From: Pontibacter mangrovi
GTDB taxonomy: Bacteria; Bacteroidota; Bacteroidia; Cytophagales; Hymenobacteraceae
Assembly (NCBI RefSeq): GCF_006385705.1
Contig: NZ_VFRQ01000010.1
Location: 62,001-126,000, forward strand
Length of the DNA: 64,000 nucleotides
Reading direction: 5' to 3'
Both the position numbers and the translations under genes were made by a program. Shown piece by piece: positions 17,731-26,468 of this stretch. The notes under the pieces are model-generated. The model was not told the DNA's origin. It was given only the letters and a program-made list of their open reading frames with translations, and made no database searches. The stretch's first letter is position 1. Each line of letters opens with the position of its first letter.

Positions 17731-18588
17731 TTGGCCTGGGTGCTGGTGGTTATACTTGCCCTGATCTGGGGCACCTCGTTCATACTTATCAAAAAGGGGC
17801 TGGTAGTTTATTCTTCGGATGAGCTGGGGGCGCTGCGGATGGTGATTGCCAGCGCCGCGCTGCTGCCGTTTGCCATCCGGAACCTGCGCAAGGTAGAGCC
17901 CAGCCGCTGGAAATTCCTGATGGGCAGCGGCCTGCTGGGCAACTTCTTCCCCGCTTTCCTGTTTGCCATTGCCGAAACGCGCCTGGCCAGCGGACTGGCG
18001 GGTGTGCTTAACTCGCTTACGGCACTGTTTACGCTTGTTATGGGCGCCTTACTTTTCAGCCAGTCCATTACCTGGATGCGCATGCTCGGCATCGTGATCG
18101 GTATTGCGGGCACAGTCATACTTATCTTCACCGGCAACGGCAACGCCGAACTCAACAACATGTACTATGGCCTGTACATTGTGCTGGCCACCATTTTCTA
18201 CGGCATCAGCGCCAACATCATCAAGCACCGCCTGCACAGCATGAAGGCCATTGCCATCTCCAGCCTGGCGCTGCTTACGGTGGGGCCAATTGCGCTGGCC
18301 TACCTGCTCACCACCGACTTTTTCTTCAAATTGCAGCATGAGCCGGGGGCCTGGGAGGCGCTGATGTACATCGCCATACTGGCCGTGTTCAGCACCGCTA
18401 TTGCCTTGGTGCTTTTCAACAAGCTCATCCACATTTCCACCACCCTCTTTGCCAGCTCCACCACCTACCTCATACCCGTTGTGGCGCTGATGTGGGGCGT
18501 ACTCGACGGTGAAACCATACACCTGTGGCATTACGTAGGCATGGTGGTTATCCTGTTGGGCGTGTTTATCGTAAACCGGGCCAGGTAA
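17731..18588 (+). CDS. EamA/DMT-family transporter
   Basis: A 285-residue, ten-helix drug/metabolite transporter with two EamA repeats (about 5-130 and 138-280). GTSFILIKKGL and LASGLAGVLNSLTALFT are typical. Substrate unknown; the family exports amino acids or metabolites. The start given is TTG 17731. Upstream in frame the sequence stays open for 17 codons and translates to a plausible T/A/P-rich N-terminus (KTTTTPAAQETATPA) beginning after a stop, but it offers only ATC where an ATG would be expected. The start is therefore uncertain. Confidence 0.85.
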   Translation: MAWVLVVILALIWGTSFILIKKGLVVYSSDELGALRMVIASAALLPFAIRNLRKVEPSRWKFLMGSGLLGNFFPAFLFAIAETRLASGLAGVLNSLTALFTLVMGALLFSQSITWMRMLGIVIGIAGTVILIFTGNGNAELNNMYYGLYIVLATIFYGISANIIKHRLHSMKAIAISSLALLTVGPIALAYLLTTDFFFKLQHEPGAWEALMYIAILAVFSTAIALVLFNKLIHISTTLFASSTTYLIPVVALMWGVLDGETIHLWHYVGMVVILLGVFIVNRAR

Positions 18589-18724
18589 CCCTGCAGCAAG
18601 CGCAAAGCCCTACGCCTGCCACGCCTGTTTTCGGCTTTTGGCTGGCGCTGCAGCATACAAACATTTCTATGTTTCCTGATTCTTTTCTATCTTAGGGAGT
18701 TTCAAAAACCCGCGAACAATCTGA

Positions 18725-20719
18725 ATGAAGCTTTACAAGCCCCTCCTGAGCCTACTGCTGCTCCTCCTGTTTTCTGCACAAGCCATGGCGCAAGACCTGG
18801 TTTCCAAAAACGAGATAGAAGAACTGCAGCTACAGGCCATTAACGACACTGCCTTTACCCTGCGCACTGTAACCGAAGCCGGCAACCTGATAAAGTATAG
18901 CGGCACCATGCCCCTACGCATAAACGGCGAGCTCCAAGATGCCTCCTTTACCGAGGGCGAGACCGTTTTCTCGCTGGCCGAAAGGGCCGAGCTGGTGCAG
19001 GTGAGCGCTAACCTCGGCACCCATACCCTTGCCCGCCTCTACCAACTGAACCCGGAAGAGCAGCGCGGGGTGGAGGAGTTCCCGATGTGGCTATCCATCC
19101 TTCCGCCGCTGATCGCCATCGTGCTGGCGCTTATTTTCCGGGAGGTGCTGCTGGCGCTTTTCGCCGGCATCTGGGTAGGCGGCTTCGTCATCTACGGGCT
19201 TTCGGCAAAGTCGCTGTTCACGGGCCTGCTCGCCGTCGGCGATACCTTTCTGATGGAGGCCCTCACCGACAGCGACCACGTTTCCGTTATTATTTTCTCG
19301 ATGCTGATCGGGGGCATGGTGGCCATCATCTCCAAAAACGGAGGCATGGCCGGGGTGGTAAACCTACTCTCGCGCTATGCTAAATCAGCCAAAAGCTCTC
19401 AGCTGGTAACGTGGGTGCTGGGCGTGGCCATCTTTTTCGATGACTATGCCAACACCCTGATCGTGGGCAACACCATGCGCCCTGTTACAGACGGGCACCG
19501 GGTATCGCGCGAAAAACTGGCTTACCTGGTGGACAGCACTGCCGCGCCCGTTGCCGCCATTGCCTTTGTAACGACCTGGATAGGCGCAGAATTGGGCTAC
19601 ATAAAAGATGCCGCCGTTAAGCTCGGCATTCAGGAGGGGGCGTATTCCCTCTTCTTCCACTCGCTGGAGTATGCGTATTACCCAGTGCTGACGCTAATTT
19701 TTATGCTGATGCTGATTCTGATGAACCGGGATTATGCCGCGATGCACCACGCCGAGGTGAGGGCCCGCGAAACCGGTGCCGTGACCGCAGCCAGCCTGGA
19801 CCGCGCCGGGCAGCAGAAACAAGAGCAGGAAATGGCAGAGTTCGAGCCGATAGATGCCACCCGCACCCGCGCCGTTAACGCGCTGCTGCCCGTGCTTACC
19901 GTTATTGGCGGCACACTCGTGGGCCTGCTTTATACCGGCTACAGCCCCGACGTATGGGCTGACGCCAGCATTGGCTTCCTTCGCAAGCTCTCCATCACCA
20001 TCGGTGACTCCAACTCTTACACAGCGCTTATCTGGGCCTCTCTGGGCGGCGTTATTGTTGCCATAGCCCTCACCATTAGCCAGGGCATCATGCGCCTCAG
20101 CGAAACGATGGAATCTTTGGTAGTGGGCTTTAAAACCATGCTGCCGGCCATACTTATACTTGTGCTGGCCTGGTCGCTGGCGGCTGTTACGCAGGAGCTG
20201 TACACCGCAGAGTACCTTACCTCGCTGCTGTCTGGCAACGTGTCGCCCTACTTTCTGCCAGAGATCACTTTCTTCCTGGCTGCAGCCATTGCGTTCTCTA
20301 CCGGTTCTAGCTGGGGCACCATGGCCATCCTGTACCCCCTCATGATGCCGGCCGCCTGGTATGTTTGCCAGCAACAGGGCTTCAGCGTAGAAGAAACTAT
20401 GCCGATCATGTACAATGTGATATCGGTGGTGCTGGCCGGCGCGGTTTTCGGCGACCACTGCTCCCCTATCTCCGACACCACCATCCTGAGCTCCCTGGCC
20501 TCCGGTTGCAACCACATAGACCACGTGAAGACGCAGCTGCCGTACGCCCTAACCGTGGCGCTGGTATGCAACCTGGTGTGCACCAACCTGTCGGCCCTGG
20601 GCGTGCATTGGGCACTGGTATACGGCATCGGTGCCGCCATACTTTGGGGCGTCATCAGGGTATTAGGCAAGAAGAACGAGGAGGCGCCAGTACCTGCAAC
20701 AGCGTCTGTTTTAGATTAA
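18725..20719 (+). CDS. NhaC-type Na+/H+ antiporter with secreted N-domain
   Basis: A 664-residue protein. Residues 1-22 form a cleavable signal peptide (ending AMAQ). Residues 23-115 are a soluble beta-rich domain facing the periplasm. From about 120 the protein is a polytopic NhaC-family antiporter: PPLIAIVLALIFREVLLALFAG, IFFDDYANTLIVGNTMRP, FSTGSSWGTMAILYPL and FGDHCSPISDTTILSS. The ion specificity is a family inference. The N-terminal extension is unusual compared with classical NhaC. The next gene starts five bases later. Confidence 0.88.
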   Translation: MKLYKPLLSLLLLLLFSAQAMAQDLVSKNEIEELQLQAINDTAFTLRTVTEAGNLIKYSGTMPLRINGELQDASFTEGETVFSLAERAELVQVSANLGTHTLARLYQLNPEEQRGVEEFPMWLSILPPLIAIVLALIFREVLLALFAGIWVGGFVIYGLSAKSLFTGLLAVGDTFLMEALTDSDHVSVIIFSMLIGGMVAIISKNGGMAGVVNLLSRYAKSAKSSQLVTWVLGVAIFFDDYANTLIVGNTMRPVTDGHRVSREKLAYLVDSTAAPVAAIAFVTTWIGAELGYIKDAAVKLGIQEGAYSLFFHSLEYAYYPVLTLIFMLMLILMNRDYAAMHHAEVRARETGAVTAASLDRAGQQKQEQEMAEFEPIDATRTRAVNALLPVLTVIGGTLVGLLYTGYSPDVWADASIGFLRKLSITIGDSNSYTALIWASLGGVIVAIALTISQGIMRLSETMESLVVGFKTMLPAILILVLAWSLAAVTQELYTAEYLTSLLSGNVSPYFLPEITFFLAAAIAFSTGSSWGTMAILYPLMMPAAWYVCQQQGFSVEETMPIMYNVISVVLAGAVFGDHCSPISDTTILSSLASGCNHIDHVKTQLPYALTVALVCNLVCTNLSALGVHWALVYGIGAAILWGVIRVLGKKNEEAPVPATASVLD

Positions 20720-20723
20720 TAAA

Positions 20724-21173
20724 ATGATCCCTACTCCAGAGATACAGAGCGGCTCGCTGCAGCCCCCGAAAGCCGCCAGCGCCTTGCACCGGCTGCAGCA
20801 GCTGATCGACGCCCTTAACACGAAAGACATCCCCGAGGAGACAGCTAAAAGAATTACCCGGCTGGTTGAGGGGCTAAACGAGCCTGACGGAGCGGCAGGG
20901 AACTTTGCAACCACTGTGGAGCAGACAACCGGTGCTATACTAAAGCTGGTGGAGAAGGAGCTGAAACTGGTACCGCAGAAGCATTACCTGAAGCAGTGGA
21001 TGCCGATTGGCATTGGGCTTGGCCTGCCTTTTGGGGCCGCTTACGCTTCTCTCCTGGACAATATGGGCTTGTTCGGCATCGGTATCCCGATCGGTATGGG
21101 CATTGGCATTGCCATTGGCACGCACCTGGATAATAAAGCCGCCACAGAGGGGCGGCAGTTGGAGATGGAGTAG
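20724..21173 (+). CDS. Small glycine-rich membrane protein, unknown
   Basis: 149 residues. A soluble helical N-terminal part (about 1-85, including EETAKRITRLVEGLNEPDG) is followed by two glycine-zipper-like hydrophobic helices (about 92-140: IGIGLGLPFGAAYASLL and IGIPIGMGIGIAIG). I do not recognise a named family. It starts five bases after the NhaC-type gene and is probably co-transcribed, which hints at an accessory role, but nothing more. Convergent with the next gene, 11 bases apart. Confidence 0.7.
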   Translation: MIPTPEIQSGSLQPPKAASALHRLQQLIDALNTKDIPEETAKRITRLVEGLNEPDGAAGNFATTVEQTTGAILKLVEKELKLVPQKHYLKQWMPIGIGLGLPFGAAYASLLDNMGLFGIGIPIGMGIGIAIGTHLDNKAATEGRQLEME

Positions 21174-21184
21174 GTTATACTTGC

Positions 21185-22168
21185 CTAAAACGTAAGCTCG
21201 TAAAAGTCATGCACAATGGTGCGGGCACCGTAGCTCTCCTTGTTCCGGATAAGCCCCTCGTTCAGGTAATGCCCTTGCTCTTCTGTGGAGATGCCAAAGC
21301 TAAAGTACTTTTTATGTGGGTATACTTCCGTCAGCAGCCAGTCTAGCAGCACATCCAGCGCGTGCAAGTGGCGCCCGCGCGCAGAAGTGGCGATGTACTG
21401 TGCGTGTGCCACGGTAGGGGTTTCGTAAACCAGCACCCCGGCCAGCAATTCACCAGCATCCGTGGCAGTGTAAAGCTTGATATTTTCCGGAAAGCGCGAG
21501 GCCAGCAGTTGCATCTCTTCCGCCGTGTGCGTTGGCACCGCGCCATACTTTTCCTGGAGCAGCTCTTTTTCCAGCTCAAAAAAATCAGCATACTTTTCTG
21601 ATTGCCCAGCTTGCAAAGTGGCTCTTTTCCCCTGCGATAAACGCCATCTCCTGTCTTTGCTATACTTTACAGCCCCTCCCATCTCCACCACAGCACTGGC
21701 ATCGCGGCGGTAAAGCATGGCGCCGTTTCGGAACAGCGCGTACAGGTCTTCCTCGGCAGGCAGTTGGTGATAGATGTGCGGAATAGCTTTGTAAAGTATA
21801 CTTCTAAAGCCCAACTCCCGGAAGTATAATTTCATGGCCTGCACCGCCTCCAGCATCAGCGTCGCCTTCATGCGCTTGTCTGTAATGAAGCCGCCATAGC
21901 TCAGGCCACCATGGCTCTGCACCTCCAGCCCCACCTCGTTTACAGGCAGCAACGCCACCAGCTTGCCTTTGTGGTAAAACAGCAGCGAGTGGTCCGTAAA
22001 CCTGTCGGCATGATACTCCATGTAATCGCGCAGCAGCAGAAAGGTGCCGTTCTTCGACGCCCGCACAAACGCATCCCAAGCCTGTTTATACTTTGCGCTA
22101 TACTTTACAACCTCCACAGACCAGTGATTAAGGGGATTTTTCTGATTAAGTATGATTTCTGTCTGCAC
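21185..22168 (-). CDS. GNAT/FemAB-like acyltransferase
   Basis: A 327-residue protein with the double-GNAT layout of FemAB-like or peptidogalycan-type acyltransferases: GTFLLLRDYMEYHADRF near 41-57, LPVNEVGLEVQSHGGLSYGGF, a central region RWRLSQGKRATLQAG, then LLAGVLVYETPTVAHAQYIATS and FSFGISTEEQG at the C-terminal domain. The acceptor is unknown; cell-wall or cell-surface modification is possible. The gene is especially dense in AAGTATR words (about eight), some encoding KYSAKYK and SILYK segments. Confidence 0.75.
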   Translation of the reverse strand: MQTEIILNQKNPLNHWSVEVVKYSAKYKQAWDAFVRASKNGTFLLLRDYMEYHADRFTDHSLLFYHKGKLVALLPVNEVGLEVQSHGGLSYGGFITDKRMKATLMLEAVQAMKLYFRELGFRSILYKAIPHIYHQLPAEEDLYALFRNGAMLYRRDASAVVEMGGAVKYSKDRRWRLSQGKRATLQAGQSEKYADFFELEKELLQEKYGAVPTHTAEEMQLLASRFPENIKLYTATDAGELLAGVLVYETPTVAHAQYIATSARGRHLHALDVLLDWLLTEVYPHKKYFSFGISTEEQGHYLNEGLIRNKESYGARTIVHDFYELTF

Positions 22169-22213
22169 CTTGGATTAGGCATGACTCCAACCTCTTTAAC
22201 TTTCTAACTCTGA

Positions 22214-23395
22214 TCAACGATTCAGCACGATCCGGAAAGTGGTGCCTTTGCCTACCTCCGACCATTTCACGTAGAGGCGGCCGTCGTGGTAGTTGTCGAT
22301 GATGCGCTTGGCCAGCGCCAGACCGAGGCCCCAACCGCGTTTCTTGGTAGTGAAGCCCGGCAGGAAAACCGAGTCGACCTTGCTTTTCGGGATGCCCTTG
22401 CCGGTATCGGTAATATCCACGGCGATGCTGCTCTTGCCCAGCAGCACCAGCTGTATATCTATACTTCCACGGCCCTCCATGGCATCCACGGCGTTTTTAC
22501 AGATGTTCTCGATCACCCAGTCGTAGAGCGAGACATTCACCTTGGCCGTAATGTCCGGCGAGAACGTGGACTCCACGCTGAAGGCCACTTTACGCGAGAT
22601 ACGGTTCTGCAGGTAATTGATGGCGTTTTGCGTGATCTGCAGGATGTTCTCGTCGCGCAGCGTAGGTACCGAACCAATGTTAGAGAAACGCTCCGTGATG
22701 ATCTCCAGCCGCCGCACGTCCTTGCCAAGCTCCTCCAAAATCGGCTCGTTCTCGAACTTGGGGTTAGCCTTGATGTACTCATACCAGGCCATTAGTGAGG
22801 AGAGCGGCGTGCCGAGCTGGTGCGCCGTTTCCTTGGCCAGTCCCACCCATACCCGGTTCTGCTCGGCGCGGCGCGAGTAGCTGAAGGCGAAGTAGGCCAC
22901 CAGCGCAAAGCACGAGATCACGATCAGCTGCACGTACGGGTAGTAGCGCAGCTGCGAGAGCAGCTCAGAGTCCTTGTAAAAAACATAGTTCACCGAGCCC
23001 TCCGCCCACGGCACCACAATGGGCTCGTGCTGCTCTTTCATCTTCTCTATCTCGCCCTGCAGGTATTCGTTTATTTTATCCGGCTTATCCGAAATGTTTT
23101 CCGGGATATTGATGTTCTTTGAATCAAGTATGTTTTCCTTCTCATCCGTAAGTATAACAGGAACAGTAGTGTTGGATGACAGGATCTCCTCCTCGATGAA
23201 CACGATATTGTCGTCGCTGGGGGCGTTGATCATGTAGCGGAGGCCCTTGGCGTAGAGCTGCACCAGCTCCTGCTCCCGCTCCGACAGCTTGCTTACAAGT
23301 ATATTGGTATAGGTAATGGTGGCGGCGCCGATGATGAGGGCAATGATAACAACAACAAGCTTTATTCTGTTCTTTTGGGAGTAGATGGGAATCAT
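22214..23395 (-). CDS. Orphan membrane sensor histidine kinase
   Basis: 393 residues: TM1 at about 12-32, periplasmic sensor loop 33-150 of unknown fold, TM2 at about 152-173, no HAMP domain visible. The kinase core has H192 in KETAHQLGTPLSSLMAW, the N-box ENICKNAVDAMEG near 300, G1 DTGKGIP, and GWGLGLALAKR. The AHQLGTP form of the H-box is common in Bacteroidota. No response regulator is adjacent. It is divergent from hemA with about 110 bases between. Ligand unknown. Confidence 0.9.
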   Translation of the reverse strand: MIPIYSQKNRIKLVVVIIALIIGAATITYTNILVSKLSEREQELVQLYAKGLRYMINAPSDDNIVFIEEEILSSNTTVPVILTDEKENILDSKNINIPENISDKPDKINEYLQGEIEKMKEQHEPIVVPWAEGSVNYVFYKDSELLSQLRYYPYVQLIVISCFALVAYFAFSYSRRAEQNRVWVGLAKETAHQLGTPLSSLMAWYEYIKANPKFENEPILEELGKDVRRLEIITERFSNIGSVPTLRDENILQITQNAINYLQNRISRKVAFSVESTFSPDITAKVNVSLYDWVIENICKNAVDAMEGRGSIDIQLVLLGKSSIAVDITDTGKGIPKSKVDSVFLPGFTTKKRGWGLGLALAKRIIDNYHDGRLYVKWSEVGKGTTFRIVLNR

Positions 23396-23453
23396 GCAGT
23401 AAACACGTAATTTATTTGAAATTAGTATAAATTAAACATAGAGGGCAAGTAAG

Positions 23454-23484
23454 TTTCATTTTAAAAATTAGAGCTTTAACTTTG
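23454..23484 (+). promoter_or_regulatory. hemA promoter
   Basis: TAACTTTG (23477-23484) matches the Bacteroidota -7 box TAnnTTTG; TTTC (23454-23457) sits 19 bases upstream where TTTG is expected. A transcript start near 23490 would leave about 20 bases before ATG 23509 and would exclude the longer ORF start at 23482. Confidence 0.55.
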
Positions 23485-23508
23485 CGCCTTAGTAGAACCC
23501 ACGTTATT

Positions 23509-24792
23509 ATGCTTCAGAACTTTAAAGCAATCAGCCTGTCGTATAAGAAAGCGCCGCTGGATATCAGGGAGCTGATTGCCTTAGATGAACCTTCCTGCAG
23601 GCTTTTCCTGCAAACGCTCAAGAACTTTATTCAGGCTTCTGATATTCTTGTTCTATCTACCTGCAACCGCACCGAAGTATACTATAATTCCGATACAGAC
23701 CACAGCGCTGAGATCGTAAAGCTTTTGGGTATCACCAAGGGCATCGAGAACATTTCTCAGTATTTCGATTTCTTCACTATCCTGACAGAGCACGACGATG
23801 CCGTGCAGCACCTGTTCGATGTGTCGATGGGGCTGGAGTCGCAGGTGGTGGGCGATATGCAGATCTCGAACCAGGTGAAGACGGCTTACCAGTGGAGCGC
23901 CGACAACGAGACTGCCGGCCCGTTCCTGCACCGCCTGATGCACACCATCTTCTTCACCAACAAGCGCGTGGTGCAGGAGACTTCTTTTAGAGATGGCGCC
24001 GCCTCTACCTCGTATGCCGCCATCGAGCTGATCGAGGAGCTTACCGCCGACATCACAGACCCAAGTATACTTGTTGTTGGCCTCGGCGAGATTGGGGCCG
24101 ATGTGTGCCGCAACCTGAAAGATCAAGGCTTTAAGAACGTAAAGATCTCTAACCGCACGCAGGCAAAAGCCAAAGCACTGGCCGAGGAGTGCCAGATGGA
24201 GGTGCTGCCGTTTGAGAGGATCGTGCAGGGGATGAAGGAGGCCGATGTGATTATTTCTTCCGTAGCCCGCGAAACGCCTTTCTTTACCAAGGAGATGGTG
24301 AAGCGGCTGGATGTGCTCACGTTCAAGTTCTTTATCGATTTATCGGTGCCGCGCAGCGTGGAGCCGGAAGTGGAAAGTATACCGGGCGTGCTGGTGTATA
24401 ACATCGACACCATCCAGAACAAAGCTTCCGAGGCCTTGCAGCGCCGCATCAATTCAGTACCGAAGGTAAAGGAGATTATTGCCGAGTCTATAGAGCAGTT
24501 CAACGACTGGTCGAAGGAGATGATGGTGTCACCGACGATCCACCGCCTGAAGAACGCATTGGAGACGATACGCCAGGAGGAAATGGCCCGCTATATGAAG
24601 AAGCTGGGACCGAAAGAAACGAAGTTGGTAGACAGCATCACCAAATCAATGATGCAAAAAATTATAAAGCTGCCGGTGCTGCAACTAAAGGCTGCCTGCA
24701 AGCGCGGTGAGGCTGAAACACTCATCGACCTACTCAACGACCTGTTTAACCTGGAGAATCAGCCGGAAGAGGCTGGCCAAAAATCTGAGTAA
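23509..24792 (+). CDS. hemA: Glutamyl-tRNA reductase
   Basis: First committed enzyme of C5 tetrapyrrole synthesis, reducing glutamyl-tRNA to glutamate-1-semialdehyde with NADPH. From ATG 23509 it is 427 residues: STCNRTE with catalytic C52, GLESQVVGDMQI, the NADPH-binding GLGEIGADV, and the C-terminal dimerisation helix. The alternative start at 23482 would lie within the predicted promoter. No other heme genes are close by. A strong terminator follows. Confidence 0.95.
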   Translation: MLQNFKAISLSYKKAPLDIRELIALDEPSCRLFLQTLKNFIQASDILVLSTCNRTEVYYNSDTDHSAEIVKLLGITKGIENISQYFDFFTILTEHDDAVQHLFDVSMGLESQVVGDMQISNQVKTAYQWSADNETAGPFLHRLMHTIFFTNKRVVQETSFRDGAASTSYAAIELIEELTADITDPSILVVGLGEIGADVCRNLKDQGFKNVKISNRTQAKAKALAEECQMEVLPFERIVQGMKEADVIISSVARETPFFTKEMVKRLDVLTFKFFIDLSVPRSVEPEVESIPGVLVYNIDTIQNKASEALQRRINSVPKVKEIIAESIEQFNDWSKEMMVSPTIHRLKNALETIRQEEMARYMKKLGPKETKLVDSITKSMMQKIIKLPVLQLKAACKRGEAETLIDLLNDLFNLENQPEEAGQKSE

Positions 24793-24815
24793 ACAGTACA
24801 ATTTATTTAGTGAAA

Positions 24816-24875
24816 AAACGGCTGAGGCCTCCGCAAATCTCTGCTTTTAGAGACAAACGGGGGCCTCAGCCGTTT
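24816..24875. terminator. Bidirectional terminator, hemA and arsR
   Basis: A perfect 14-bp stem (24816-24829 with 24862-24875, AAACGGCTGAGGCC and complement) around a 32-base loop, between convergent hemA and the ArsR gene. On the minus strand it is followed by a T-run; on the plus strand by a weaker one. Confidence 0.8.
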
Positions 24876-24919
24876 CTTCCACTGGCAACCTGATACTGCA
24901 CTTGGGTGCAGGCTCGTGC

Positions 24920-25228
24920 TTATATATCAATACAGCACTCTTCCAGGCAGTCGATTACATCAATCAGTTTCGGGATAGCCAGCGAATAATAAATCTTTGT
25001 TCCCACTTTAAAAGACGAGAGCACGCCCTTGTCTTTCAGCGTAATCAGGTGTTGCGATGCAATGGCCTGGGGCAGGTCTAACTGCTTATAAATCTCTGTA
25101 ACAGTTAATTTATCCTCCTTCCCAAGCAAATCCACGATCGCCAGTCTTTTGGGGTGTGCCAGTACCTTCAGCATGGCTGCCGCCTTATCTATCTTCTTCG
25201 ATTCAACTCTTGACAACAAACTTTTCAT
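24920..25228 (-). CDS. ArsR-family winged-helix regulator
   Basis: A 102-residue ArsR-type repressor: LAHPKRLAIVDLL (23-35), the recognition helix region LPQAIASQHLITLKDKGVL (52-70) and the wing GTKIYYSL. The C-terminus carries C94 and the pair C98-C99 (DCLEECC), a possible metal or redox site, though the classic ELCVCDL metal motif of ArsR alpha-3 is absent. Target genes unknown; it could act on the divergent anmK region. Confidence 0.88.
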   Translation of the reverse strand: MKSLLSRVESKKIDKAAAMLKVLAHPKRLAIVDLLGKEDKLTVTEIYKQLDLPQAIASQHLITLKDKGVLSSFKVGTKIYYSLAIPKLIDVIDCLEECCIDI

Positions 25229-25350
25229 AATTAAAAATATACCTAACAGTTTCTACAATTCATTTATTCAATCCTATTCATAATAAGATATATACGAAGC
25301 CTGCACTATTTGGCTGAATATCATTGCCGTGCTTTTAGTATTTTTGGCCA

Positions 25351-26424
25351 ATGGACACTTCTTATCATGTAATCGGGCTAATGTCCGGGACGTCGCTCGA
25401 CGGCTTGGATATAGCACACTGTAGATTTACGTACAAATCTCATAATTGGATATATGAGATACTGAATACTACTACATTAACATATACTAATGAACTAATT
25501 GACTCCCTCCGGGATGCCGAGACTGCCAGCGGTCTGGAACTGGTGGAGCTGGACCATGCCTTCGGCAGGTTCATGGGCCAACAGGTTCATGAGTTTGTAC
25601 AACAACACGGAATCCGCCCTGATTTTGTTGCCTCCCACGGCCACACCATTTTCCACCAGCCCGGCAAACACATCTCGCTGCAGCTGGGCCACGGCGCCTA
25701 CCTGGCCGCCCACGCACAGCTGCCGGTTGTCTCGGACTTCCGCACCCTCGACATAGCCTTGGGCGGGCAGGGCGCTCCGCTGGTGCCCATCGGCGATGCG
25801 CTGCTGTTCGGCAAGTATGACTACTGCATAAACCTGGGAGGCATAGCCAATGTTTCTTACTCCCATAACGGCAAGCGGCTGGCTTTCGACACAAGCGCCT
25901 GCAATATGCTGCTGAACACGCTGGCCAACAGCGTGGGCAAGCCCTATGATAACAACGGCGAGCTGGCCCGCTCCGGTATGCTGGCGCCACAGCTGCTGGA
26001 GGCCCTGAACAGACCGGCATACTTCCTGGACCCGGCGCCCAAGTCGCTGGGCAAGGAGTGGATACTGGAGCACAGCCTGAAGAGCATAGAGGAGAGCGCA
26101 GCCTCCGTGGCCGACAAGCTGCACACGGTTTGCCACCACATAGCCCAACAGCTGCGCCAGGCACTGCCACAGCTGCACGAGGGGCAGCACCATGTACTGC
26201 TCACCGGCGGCGGCGCGTTTAACGGCTACCTGGTGGAGCAGATACAGCAACAGCTGGGGTCAAAGTATAACGTGGAGGTGCCGGCCCCGGAGGTAGTGTC
26301 GTTTAAGGAGGCGCTGATCTTTGCCTTTCTGGGGGTGCTGCGCTGGCGCGGCGAACACAATTGCCTCAGTAGCGTTACGGGGGCCAGCCGCGACAACATT
26401 GGCGGCGCCATTTACCTGTTTTAA
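25351..26424 (+). CDS. anmK: Anhydro-N-acetylmuramic acid kinase
   Basis: Phosphorylates and opens anhydro-MurNAc for cell-wall recycling. 357 residues with GLMSGTSLDGLDIA (9-22), the sugar-kinase SHGHTIFHQP, LGGQGAPLVPIGD and NLGGIANVSY, then LLTGGGAFNGYL. Length matches AnmK. The MurQ etherase is not in the window. A TATTTTTG at 25339-25346 is too close to the start codon to be its -7 box. Confidence 0.95.
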   Translation: MDTSYHVIGLMSGTSLDGLDIAHCRFTYKSHNWIYEILNTTTLTYTNELIDSLRDAETASGLELVELDHAFGRFMGQQVHEFVQQHGIRPDFVASHGHTIFHQPGKHISLQLGHGAYLAAHAQLPVVSDFRTLDIALGGQGAPLVPIGDALLFGKYDYCINLGGIANVSYSHNGKRLAFDTSACNMLLNTLANSVGKPYDNNGELARSGMLAPQLLEALNRPAYFLDPAPKSLGKEWILEHSLKSIEESAASVADKLHTVCHHIAQQLRQALPQLHEGQHHVLLTGGGAFNGYLVEQIQQQLGSKYNVEVPAPEVVSFKEALIFAFLGVLRWRGEHNCLSSVTGASRDNIGGAIYLF

Positions 26425-26430
26425 GTTTTG

Positions 26431-26438
26431 TACCTTTG
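26431..26438 (+). promoter_or_regulatory. Candidate -7 box for the 26469 gene
   Basis: TACCTTTG matches TAnnTTTG, lies just past the anmK stop and 31 bases before the next ATG. No TTG at the expected 19-21 base distance upstream, so support is partial. Confidence 0.35.
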
Positions 26439-26468
26439 CTCAACCCAAAACACAACCTATAAACTGGA

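Noticed and set aside
19694-20524. A 276-codon open frame antisense to the NhaC-type gene
   Set aside because: High-GC third positions keep antisense frames open; the protein is low-complexity with no recognisable fold and the sense gene is certain. The same applies to other long antisense frames, for example 655-1311, 4760-5740, 5790-6878, 37347-38273 and 50466-51374.
23482-23508. Longer start for hemA
   Set aside because: It falls on the -7 box and the leader MRLSRTHVI is absent from the family pattern.
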